Below, piece by piece: positions 53,730 to 60,868 of a DNA stretch of 64,000 nt. Under the pieces are notes generated by a model, which ran no database searches, was not told where the DNA came from, and saw nothing but the letters and a program-made list of their open reading frames with translations. The DNA comes from Cyanobium sp. Cruz CV13-4-11 (GTDB taxonomy: Bacteria > Cyanobacteriota > Cyanobacteriia > PCC-6307 > Cyanobiaceae), in assembly GCF_024346055.1 (NCBI RefSeq), contig NZ_JAGQCH010000013.1, positions 33,610-97,609 on the forward strand, given 5' to 3'. The first letter of the stretch is position 1, and the number at the start of each line of letters is the position of its first letter. The position numbers and the translations under genes were made by a program.

Positions 53730-54048
53730 TCAGCCGATGCTTTCCCAGGCGATGCTCCAGCCGGCTTCTCTCAGCCGCTCGGGTGTTTTTGGCCGGGGCT
53801 GGTCGTCGGGCAGCTGCTCCAGCTGGTCGACCTCTATCAAGTCACTCACCCCTGACAACAGCAGCAGCACAAGGGCCAGCCCGCCCTGAAGCTGCAGCAC
53901 TTGGCCGGTATTGCCCTCGCCGTTCGCAATTAATCGCCCTCTCTGAAGGTGTTGCAGGTGCGGCAGGCTGGGCGACCAGCAGGGCCAACAGTTCGACAGT
54001 GGTAAGCGCGGCCGAGCCGATCTCGCCGCCTCCGGGGGAGGCGTTCAT
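53730..54048 (-). pseudogene. Frameshifted small gene coupled to the Excalibur-domain gene
   Basis: The ATG at 54048 overlaps the upstream TGA as ATGA and begins MNASPGGGEIGSAALTTVEL, LALLVAQP. Then protein-like sense continues in another frame: SLPHLQHLQRGRLIANGEGN, TGQVLQLQGGLALVLLLLSG, VSDLIEVDQLEQLPDDQPRP, KTPERLREAGWSIAWESIG, stop at 53730. The middle is hydrophobic (LALVLLLLSG) but short for a membrane segment. The switch lies around 53960-53990. Family unknown. Confidence 0.4.
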
Positions 54049-54392
54049 CTCAGCGCCTCGCAAGCTTTGCCGTCACTGTCTCCATCCAGGTAGGTGTGCC
54101 CTTGCCGCAGCAACTCCTGGGCATGCTCCCAAGACCCCACGGTCCTGCAGTACCAACGCCTGCCTGAGCTGGGCCTGGCTCCCGCGTTGATGATCGTGAG
54201 GTTCACCGGCCGCTGAGGTCTTGGCACCGGCTGGCTTTGCAGGCCCCGCCGGGCAGCCCTGAAGTCCCAAGGGCGCTTGATGCCGCAGGTAGGCCTCAAA
54301 ACGCATGGCGGTGTAAGCCTTTCCCACCAGCAGATTGCAGCATTCCCTGCCAGTTTGCCAGCATCCATTCGTTGAGACCAGTTGCAGCGCAA
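54045..54392 (-). CDS. Excalibur calcium-binding domain protein, 5' part uncertain
   Basis: The C-terminal 40 residues are a clear Excalibur domain: RRWYCRTVGSWEHAQELLRQ followed by GHTYLDGDSDGKACEALR, with the D-x-D-x-D-G calcium loop and the two cysteines of the family. The upstream part is doubtful, as two frames are open (another reads MGKAYTAMRFEAYLRHQAPL), so the gene may be frameshifted before VNLTIINAGARPS. The domain usually occurs in secreted nucleases and surface proteins. Its stop overlaps the next gene's ATG. Confidence 0.55.
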   Translation of the reverse strand: MRCNWSQRMDAGKLAGNAAICWWERLTPPCVLRPTCGIKRPWDFRAARRGLQSQPVPRPQRPVNLTIINAGARPSSGRRWYCRTVGSWEHAQELLRQGHTYLDGDSDGKACEALR

Positions 54393-54631
54393 TTGATTTA
54401 CCTTGTTTCAGGAGCCCCTAGTTGGTACCCGGTCAGGGGTTAGGAATGGAAATGAGGTGAACTTGCCTCAGAGGGGCTATCCGTCGTTGCCATGGCGGGC
54501 TTGAAGGAGTGTAATGGGGTTTGTCGGGTCCGCGTTGATATACCTTGATAGATTTCCAAACATCACCCAGCGGAACAGACCGAGAGCATTGCAATGGATC
54601 TCAGGTTCATCCCGCCCCTGAACGGCTACTA

Positions 54632-55096
54632 CTATTGCAGGTAACCCATTAAGTTCAGTCTCTGAGAATAGGGGGTGTTCTGCCCGGAATTGGCCGTTGA
54701 ATTTCGATAAACCTCCATCCTAATAGGACTGCCTGGATCTAGAATTAGGCGCACTGGAAGGGTGGCCACGTATACGCCAGTTCCCGCTGAGGGGGAAGCG
54801 CCCAAGCTTTGAACCGGCAGCCAAGCGACAGCAGCTTTCCTTCCCGTTTTAAAACTGAAATTGCCTCCGACCGTTTGACCCAAAGTCGCCTGTCCGGAAA
54901 ACGAGACCGTTTCAATAACGAAGCTCTTTGTTGTCGAGGGCGTACCGGTTTGTACGCAAATGTAATTGTTAAGAGGTATGGTACATTGAATTTCTATCGT
55001 AAAGGGCTGCTCCGCGTGTGCCGGCGGCCAAGGCGCGAGCGCTAGAAACAACGCAGCAATGCCCAGCAGTTGGGCGTTCCAGCTAAATTTAATCAT
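54632..55096 (-). CDS. Small secreted protein of unknown function
   Basis: This 154-residue protein has a good Sec signal peptide (MIKFSWNAQLLGIAALFLAL, then APWPPAHA and a predicted cut before EQPF). The mature part is beta-rich with two cysteines (EIQCTIPLNNYICVQTG), probably a disulfide, and segments SFVIETVSFSGQATLGQTV and YVATLPVRLILDPGSPIRME. It is AT-richer than the core. No family is recognised; an exported periplasmic or surface protein is inferred. The 54393-54631 stretch downstream contains nothing convincing. Confidence 0.55.
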   Translation of the reverse strand: MIKFSWNAQLLGIAALFLALAPWPPAHAEQPFTIEIQCTIPLNNYICVQTGTPSTTKSFVIETVSFSGQATLGQTVGGNFSFKTGRKAAVAWLPVQSLGASPSAGTGVYVATLPVRLILDPGSPIRMEVYRNSTANSGQNTPYSQRLNLMGYLQ

Positions 55097-55210
55097 AATG
55101 CCTCTATGAAGGTTGATGAGATTTCCGAGAAGAAAATACTAGTTCGCAAAAGGTCCACTAAGGTTGGGCGGTTCTGAGAGCCGCCCAATTCTGACGGGCC
55201 TTTCAGTGAA

Positions 55211-55405
55211 CTACGCAAGAAATGAGTTGCCGAGATCACTCAAATCGTCATTAAGACATAGGACGTGAAAAACATTTCGAAAACCGTAGTTGCGGCTCAC
55301 CGGTCCGAGAACCGCCTGCTGGGGATCACCTCCAAGAATTGCCATTACACAGCCAATGTGATTCGGGACCAAATCAGGAACCATCATGTTGTAACAATTC
55401 CTCAT
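55211..55405 (-). CDS. Possible small protein or gene fragment beside the IS
   Basis: MRNCYNMMVPDLVPNHIGCV, MAILGGDPQQAVLGPVSRNY, GFRNVFHVLCLNDDLSDLGN, SFLA is protein-like and lies 67 bp outside the inverted repeat of the neighbouring IS. It may be a small gene or a fragment left by rearrangement; no family is recognised. The remaining part of the 55097-55472 gap holds nothing else. Confidence 0.3.
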   Translation of the reverse strand: MRNCYNMMVPDLVPNHIGCVMAILGGDPQQAVLGPVSRNYGFRNVFHVLCLNDDLSDLGNSFLA

Positions 55406-55472
55406 GCGGATCATTCTGAACTTTTCGGATTTCTTATCTTTTTCGAGGTGCCCTCTGGATTGTACGAGTTAT

Positions 55473-57245
55473 TAAGTAGGGCTTGCTCAATTGCCTGATC
55501 GAACATTTCCTTGCGCCAAGGGCGGTTTGATCAGCCTGGACGATCAATTGCGAACGACGTCGCGCCTTATGCAAAAGGTAGCCTATGTAGCCCACAAGCG
55601 CCCTGAACGACGCCAGGAAGCCCATAACCAGAGCATCGCAAAGTAGATCGAGACAACAAGAACAAATAATAGGCGCAGTAGCCTCAGGATCTTCTCCGCA
55701 TTCATCACAAAGAACGCCATCATGATCACCGTTCTTGATGTTGCAACTAGCTTGGTCAGAATCCGATCAAGTCCGTATTTCCGCTTTCCCGTTCCGATCC
55801 TTCCCTCAATCACCGAACGCTTTCTTAAGTCTGATTTGAACAGCTCCTGCTGCTCTGGTGTCTGCATTTCGGCTCCTGCTTGCTTCTTGCGTGGGCGGCC
55901 ACTGAGCCTGATGTTATTGTCTGCACAGAACTTCTTGTTGTCTGATGTCATATAGATCGAATCGGCACAGATTCTCGCTGGGTAATATCCCCGCTCTCCC
56001 TTGTATTGCATGGCACGTGCGATCAAGTCGTTGGCTTCATTGTAGTTGTCCCAGCTAATCCGATCCACATCGACAAATCCGTTATCATCAGAAATTGAGA
56101 TCTTGGCCCCGAACTCAGTTTTCTTGCCGGCCTTGCCTCTCACGATCGGTCTTACATGCGGTTTCGAAAGATTGACGATCCTGTCATCGATACGCCGGCT
56201 GTCATTGTCGTACATATCCTGCTGCTGCCGATAGATCTCACTGGCGATCAGCAGTTTGTGGTACAGCTGTGAGCCAAGCGCCGAAAGCACTGCGCCGCAG
56301 TGGATCATGTCGTCAACTGCCCTTAGGTTACGGCTGATCTCGTTGAGCTGGAAGCGCTTCGCCTCGCGGATCTCCTCACGCTTTGGCTTCTTCTTCTTGA
56401 TGATAGTCAGAAATAGATTGTGAGCTTTATCGCGATTGCAGCGGGGCTTACGCCCGATCTTTCCCTGCAGCTGCTTGAACAACTCGTCAATCACCTTCTC
56501 CGTTGTTTCTCGCGATTCATCAAGCAGTCTCAAGTCCACAGGATAGGGGATGTCATCGGGCACGCAGGTTGCATCAAGGATCAGAGTGCCCCAGTTGCTA
56601 TCGGCCTCAAGCGATGCTGGCTTCACGCCAAGCTCCTCCTCAATGGCCGCAAGCTGCTTCTGTTGTTCTTGATCTGTTCCGTCTTCTTGCTGCGATTCCG
56701 CCAGCAGCTCCTGAATCATCGCGATCCCATTAGCCTTGGTCATGTCATTGCAGACCTTCATCAGGTCAGGGCCAATGCGCTTGCGGAAATGCACCATCAT
56801 TGATGGGTCAAATGGCGGCAGTGGCTGGTAACCGCCCAATCCAATGAAAAATTGCAAGTAGGGTGATTCTGTGATCAGCGCCACCGTCTCCCGATCCGTC
56901 ACGCCCAACCTTTGCTGGATGTACACGGCTCCGAATGCCATCTGGAAGGGCTTGGCTGGGGCTCCTGTCTTGGCGGTGAACTGGGGCGCATAGTCGCTTT
57001 CCAGTGGCATCCACGGAATCACCTTGTGGAGCAGAACCCAGCGGTTGTTGGGATCTAGCTTTCCACCAAAGGGCGAGTGAAACTCCTCAATCGACAGCTG
57101 GCCCATGTGCTTAAAAAACGTACATTTGCGTGCCAGCAGGATCTTCTAAGCTAGAAATGGCTGATTGCACTCCATCCTAACGCGAGACTGCCCCTGGAAT
57201 CAACTGTGGCGCAATGGATCTGGGTAATTCAGCAAGCCCTACTTA
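55473..57245 (-). mobile_element. Intact IS5-like insertion sequence with ~20-bp terminal inverted repeats
   Basis: TAAGTAGGGCTTGCTCAATT (55473-55492) and the complement of AATTCAGCAAGCCCTACTTA (57226-57245) match at 19 of 20 positions. They enclose one full-length transposase gene on the minus strand. The outermost TA dinucleotides could be the target duplication. The element is about 1.77 kb. Confidence 0.85.
55583..57106 (-). CDS. IS5/IS1182-like transposase
   Basis: This 507-residue DDE transposase opens MGQLSIEEFHSPFGGKLDPN, with a helical N-terminal domain and PFDPSMMVHFRKRIGPDLMK. Catalytic residues are in NWGTLILDATCVPDDIPYPV (first D), YPARICADSIYMTSDNKKFC (second D) and RKRSVIEGRIGTGKRKYGLD (E). 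The C-terminal 40 residues are hydrophobic (RLLRLLFVLVVSIYFAMLWL). The frame is complete, so the element is potentially active. Composition is lower in GC than the surroundings. Confidence 0.9.
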   Translation of the reverse strand: MGQLSIEEFHSPFGGKLDPNNRWVLLHKVIPWMPLESDYAPQFTAKTGAPAKPFQMAFGAVYIQQRLGVTDRETVALITESPYLQFFIGLGGYQPLPPFDPSMMVHFRKRIGPDLMKVCNDMTKANGIAMIQELLAESQQEDGTDQEQQKQLAAIEEELGVKPASLEADSNWGTLILDATCVPDDIPYPVDLRLLDESRETTEKVIDELFKQLQGKIGRKPRCNRDKAHNLFLTIIKKKKPKREEIREAKRFQLNEISRNLRAVDDMIHCGAVLSALGSQLYHKLLIASEIYRQQQDMYDNDSRRIDDRIVNLSKPHVRPIVRGKAGKKTEFGAKISISDDNGFVDVDRISWDNYNEANDLIARAMQYKGERGYYPARICADSIYMTSDNKKFCADNNIRLSGRPRKKQAGAEMQTPEQQELFKSDLRKRSVIEGRIGTGKRKYGLDRILTKLVATSRTVIMMAFFVMNAEKILRLLRLLFVLVVSIYFAMLWLWASWRRSGRLWAT

Positions 57246-57376
57246 GGCGGCCGCCTATCTAATCGTCGCCGAACACGCAACCGATCTCGATCTGATCAGC
57301 TACCACAAGGCGATCCCAGATGCCCGTCAGAGAACCTGGCTGGCATGGAGGACCTGTGACCCACGCCGGTGCCTGC

Positions 57377-57398
57377 AAAAAGGGGGCCGGAGCCCCCT
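57377..57398 (-). terminator. Rho-independent terminator of the 72-aa gene
   Basis: On the minus strand GGGGGCTCCGGCCCCC (hairpin) is followed by five T residues, 5 bp past the stop of the upstream minus-strand gene. The remaining 57246-57376 stretch holds a protein-like plus-strand fragment (VAEHATDLDLISYHKAIPDA) without a start, perhaps the tail of a gene cut by the IS. Confidence 0.8.
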
Positions 57399-57402
57399 GG
57401 GA

Positions 57403-57621
57403 TCAGATCACCGAAATGGTCGAGCCCTTGGCGCCCTGGAGTTGGCGGGCGATCTCAAAGGCCTTGGCGGCAGGCACCAGGCGCATCTTTTTGACTTGCT
57501 TGCCCCGCTTGCCGAAGTACCGGACTTCGCAGGGGCTGGAGCCGCCCTTGGGGCCTTCCGGGTAGTTGATGTGTTCAATCACGAACCGGATGGCGCAGCA
57601 GGGGCCTTGAGGAGCAGCCAT
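57403..57621 (-). CDS. Small conserved-looking island protein
   Basis: This 72-residue protein starts MAAPQGPCCAIRFVIEHINY and continues PEGPKGGSSPCEVRYFGKRG, KQVKKMRLVPAAKAFEIARQ, LQGAKGSTISVI. It is basic and has three cysteines. The ATG at 57621 is chosen for its preceding CTCC-rich/GGAGGA-type context; the frame continues upstream without protein-like content. A strong terminator follows immediately, so it is the last gene of a minus-strand operon. Function is unknown. Confidence 0.6.
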   Translation of the reverse strand: MAAPQGPCCAIRFVIEHINYPEGPKGGSSPCEVRYFGKRGKQVKKMRLVPAAKAFEIARQLQGAKGSTISVI

Positions 57622-57946
57622 GGGAGGAATGGCGTGGGTCACCACGACCGGGTGCAGGGCGCAGGGGAAGTCAAGGGGACGCCCAGCGGACTTGCGCAGC
57701 CCTTGCCGAGCCAAGCCAGGCGCCACCGTGCTGTGGCCACTCGTGCTGCAACTCCCAGCGGCTCCGATGGCCCTGCCGTCCAGTTGCTGTGCGTTCGAGC
57801 ACCTGCGGTGGCCCGGGACTTCTGGACAGGCCCCATCGTAACCCCGTGAGGCAGGTTGTACCCGAAGCCTGTAGCCCCGAGCGCAAAGCCAAGGTCACCA
57901 TGCAGGCGATCAGTGGTCGCCAGATGCCCCAGATCACAAGCACTAA

Positions 57947-58564
57947 TCATGCTGTGCAGCCCCCAGCTCCGTTCACAACTGGGGAACTTGGAAGGCATTC
58001 AGCCATGCCTATAGCAAGTCTCTTCTCCCGAGCCAGCTCTGCAGCCGCAACCAATTCGGAAAGGCTGAGAACCAACACTTTGAGCTTGGGGTGCTCCTCC
58101 ATGATCCTCACGTATTGCCAGTGGCTGGTTACAAACTGATTCCTGAAAAAGTATCTCTCCGGCGCGCTATCCAAAGCAACCATAGACTGCTCCTCCTCTG
58201 TCAAGCCTAGCCTGGTATAGACATCTAGAAATACACCAAGCTTCTTAAAGAGAGCCACCCATTTTGAGTGGGTCATCGCCCCCACGGACTGGCCGAAGAT
58301 CTCCCCTGCCGAATAGTCCATACATACAACGATACCGCCCAGGTTCCGGCGCCCCTTGCTGATGCGCTTAACGTCATCAGGGATCTCGATGTGCTCAGGC
58401 TTGACGTTTAGCCAATGGATGAAGTAGCTACACTTGAAGGTGCGATGCGTATCTTTGCAAACAGTGATCGGTGGAACCGAGACTAACTGCTCCACCAACT
58501 GACTCTGATGGCACAAGACGCCGTGGACGCGGGGTTGGGCATTGTTTATAGTCTGAACAGACAT
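57947..58564 (-). CDS. Unknown 205-aa protein in the recombination operon
   Basis: The protein starts MSVQTINNAQPRVHGVLCHQ and reads with normal codon use through CKDTHRTFKCSYFIHWLNVK, RRNLGGIVVCMDYSAGEIFG, QSVGAMTHSKWVALFKKLGV and PERYFFRNQFVTSHWQYVRI. It looks folded and globular, with five cysteines. The open frame continues upstream to 58990, but that part is out of phase with protein-like sequence and overlaps the Rad52 gene, so the ATG at 58564 is used. No family is recognised; its position behind Gp157-like and Rad52-like genes suggests a phage-type early gene. Confidence 0.55.
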   Translation of the reverse strand: MSVQTINNAQPRVHGVLCHQSQLVEQLVSVPPITVCKDTHRTFKCSYFIHWLNVKPEHIEIPDDVKRISKGRRNLGGIVVCMDYSAGEIFGQSVGAMTHSKWVALFKKLGVFLDVYTRLGLTEEEQSMVALDSAPERYFFRNQFVTSHWQYVRIMEEHPKLKVLVLSLSELVAAAELAREKRLAIGMAECLPSSPVVNGAGGCTA

Positions 58565-58724
58565 TTCTACTCCATTTAGAAACAATGAGGCCGATTGCCT
58601 CTGTTGCTTTTCTTTGTTCAACACAGCCACGGGATCCACAGCTGGCTGCTGGACGATCGCCCCCACCGACAGCACCGGGGGTAGGGGGGGGCTCTGTGAG
58701 CTGCCTCGAAGGGTCAGGGAGCCG

Positions 58725-59453
58725 TCACCCCAGGTTGCGCCTGCTGCTGCGACACCAGGAACGTCTCGATCCAGCGTGCTGGCGCCGCTGGCTGATTCGA
58801 TCCGCGATGGTGACCGTCTCAGCCGGCACCTGGACGCGCTTGCGGAAGGCTTTGCTGAACCCCGCCAGCACCGGGGCGTGCAGCTGGCGGACAGTAGCTG
58901 GATCGAGGGGCGCCAGGCCAGGGTCGGGTTCGGGTTGGGGGCCTGGCGCCGGGGGGACCACCCGCAGGGAGGTGGGCCTGGCACCAGCACCCCCGGTCAC
59001 CTCCCGCTGCTGCTTGTCGTACAGCGCCAACCCGAAGGCATTCCCGAAGGTCATCAACGCCCGTTTCATCGCATCGGTCTCGGCTTCCTTGAGCGCGGAC
59101 TCATGGGCCTGCCCCAGGTCGGTGTCGATGCCGTGGCCAGCCCCTGAGCCCTCACGGATCAGCTGGGCACCGGAGCCCTCACCCACGCTGATGCGCAACC
59201 GGGCGGTGTAAGTCACACCCCAGCCGGGGCGCTCTTGCTCACCGATCAGCCGCTCGCCCTGGTGAACGCAGCGGGTCTGGACGGTCTGCCGCTGCCAGCC
59301 GTCAAAGCCAAAGATGCGGTTGGCCTCGGCGATCACCTGCCAATCCTCCAGGTAGCTGACGGAGCTGCGGCCCTGGCGCTGCTGGCGAACCTTGGCGCGA
59401 TCAAGGGGAGCGGACAGGAACGCGATCTGCTCGGGGGAGAACAGGTAGGTCAT
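58725..59453 (-). CDS. Rad52/DdrA-type single-strand annealing protein, C-terminus probably frameshifted
   Basis: This 242-residue protein has the Rad52-superfamily core: LSAPLDRAKVRQQRQGRSSV, SYLEDWQVIAEANRIFGFDG, WGVTYTARLRISVGEGSG and LKEAETDAMKRALMTFGNAF followed by GLALYDKQQ. Proteins of this type coat and anneal single-stranded DNA in phages and mobile elements. After about residue 215 (ETVTIADRI) the frame gives a basic tail, whereas the neighbouring frame gives protein-like QPAAPARWIETFLVSQQQAQ and a stop near 58728, so an indel near 58800 is likely. The core domain is intact. It follows the 74-aa gene in the minus-strand operon. Confidence 0.8.
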   Translation of the reverse strand: MTYLFSPEQIAFLSAPLDRAKVRQQRQGRSSVSYLEDWQVIAEANRIFGFDGWQRQTVQTRCVHQGERLIGEQERPGWGVTYTARLRISVGEGSGAQLIREGSGAGHGIDTDLGQAHESALKEAETDAMKRALMTFGNAFGLALYDKQQREVTGGAGARPTSLRVVPPAPGPQPEPDPGLAPLDPATVRQLHAPVLAGFSKAFRKRVQVPAETVTIADRISQRRQHAGSRRSWCRSSRRNLG

Positions 59454-59491
59454 TGCGGTGCGGGGGCGGGGGGGGGGGCGTGCGAACGGGA

Positions 59492-59716
59492 TCAGCTGGC
59501 GGTGCCGTCTGGATCGAGGGGTTTGAGGGGTTCAACCAGCACCCAGCAGGGCGGCTCGCTGCAGTGGACGTGCTGGGGCGAGGGCCGGCGACCCGGTTTG
59601 CGGGTGATGGGCACCACCCAGCTGGCCAGGCGGGTGGACCAGATATGGCCGGGGGGCCGGGGGCTGGTGGGGGTGGGGGTGGTGCTGGTGGTGTTGGCGT
59701 AACCGGTGAGGTCCAT
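59492..59716 (-). CDS. Small unknown protein between the Gp157-like and Rad52-like genes
   Basis: This 74-residue proline/threonine-rich protein starts MDLTGYANTTSTTPTPTSPR and ends with PPCWVLVEPLKPLDPDGTAS. A middle part, HIWSTRLASWVVPITRKPGR, looks structured. Being sandwiched between two phage-type genes on the same strand supports it as real. Function is unknown. Confidence 0.45.
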   Translation of the reverse strand: MDLTGYANTTSTTPTPTSPRPPGHIWSTRLASWVVPITRKPGRRPSPQHVHCSEPPCWVLVEPLKPLDPDGTAS

Positions 59717-59801
59717 GGTTCTGGTGTGGGATTGGGTTGGCTCTGGAGGGAGTAGGTGGGCCTGCTCCTGCTGCAGACCCTTTGGAAGGGCCCCTGGCCC
59801 C

Positions 59802-60434
59802 TCAGGTGATGCGCCAGCTGCGGCGGGTGAGGAGCTGGGCGCCGGGGATCTGCTGGCCGGCCTTGATCGCAGCTTTGATGGCGGTTTTGTCCGGTTGGGT
59901 GGTGGTCTTGACCGTGAGCCACTCGGGGGGCAGGGCGGCCTCGTCAGCGATCTCGACGGCCTGGGTCTTACGGGAGCTGAGTTCGTGGTTGGGGAAGCTG
60001 AACCGGGTGGCGTTGGGCTGCAGCCGGGTGAGCACCAGCACCAGGGAGTCCTCCAGGGCAGCGGCCCGGTGGGCGTCGCCAGTGGCCAGGGCGTTGAGGC
60101 GCTTGGCCTGCTACTGGCGGTAGGCGGCCTGACCGCGCAGGTGCTCGATCACCCAGCAGGTGGCATCGGCCTTGGCGGCCAGGGCGGTTTTGTTGTGGGC
60201 CTCAGCCAGCAGGGTGGCCTCCAGCTCAGCGAGGGCCTGGGAGCGGGTGTCGTCGTCGTCGGCCTCCAGCAGCTGGGCCAGCTGGCCGATCGTCGTAGTG
60301 AGCTCCTGGGCCTCGATGCCCAGCTGCCACAGGGAGCCGGAACGCTGCAGAGAGCAAGCGGGGGCAGCGGCTGGGGCCGGGGCGAGCGCGACGGGGGCCC
60401 GGGAGTACGGGCGTGTTGATACAGAGAGATCCAT
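59802..60434 (-). pseudogene. Gp157-like phage protein interrupted by an amber codon
   Basis: Starting at the ATG 60434 the frame reads MDLSVSTRPYSRAPVALAPA, then helices SLWQLGIEAQELTTTIGQLA and LAEAHNKTALAAKADATCWV to YRQ, followed by TAG (60111-60113). In the same frame it continues QAKRLNALATGDAHRAAALE and NATRFSFPNHELSSRKTQAV to PPEWLTVKTTTQPDKTAIKA, AIKAGQQIPGAQLLTRRSWR. The C-terminal PDKTAIKAAIKAG...PGA motif with R-S-x-R-I is characteristic of siphovirus Gp157-like proteins, seen near phage single-strand annealing genes. TAG replaces what is most simply a CAG. Read-through or suppression would give a 210-residue protein. Confidence 0.7.
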
Positions 60435-60868
60435 GGATTCAGTTGCCGAAGGTGACAACTGATCGGGGCATCACAGCCGCTCAGGCAGACGCAGCGGTGA
60501 TAGCGAGACCAGGGGATAACGTTGCCGCAGGCGATGGTCTCGTGGCCTTTGGCGTGGTGTTTATTCTACTTGATGAACTACACTTTGAGGCAAGCAGTTG
60601 GCTGATGCTGCAGCGGATCTGGGGTAAGCTAAGCCGTCCAGGGGCAGCGCAGTTGAGCAGGCTTGAAGTGCAATAAACACCGCACTGGAGCAGCGCCGGC
60701 CGCGGAGTCGCGCGAGGCAACCTGTGCCAGCACCTGACCAGCAAACGGCCTCCAGCGCCCCGCCACCGCTCGGCCTACGGCTCGGACCTGAGGATCCCGT
60801 GACGATCCAAAGATTCCGATGGATCCCCTGCCCACTGCGCGTTCAGATGCTAGACTGAAGCAAATGTA
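60435..60868. promoter_or_regulatory. Divergent intergenic region of the recombination operon and the CARDB gene
   Basis: These 434 bp hold no convincing gene, although short frames are open on both strands. It should contain the promoters of the minus-strand recombination operon and of the plus-strand CARDB-repeat gene. TGCTAGACT at 60848-60856 is a possible extended -10 box about 15 bp before the gene start, but no matching -35 is evident. Confidence 0.3.
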
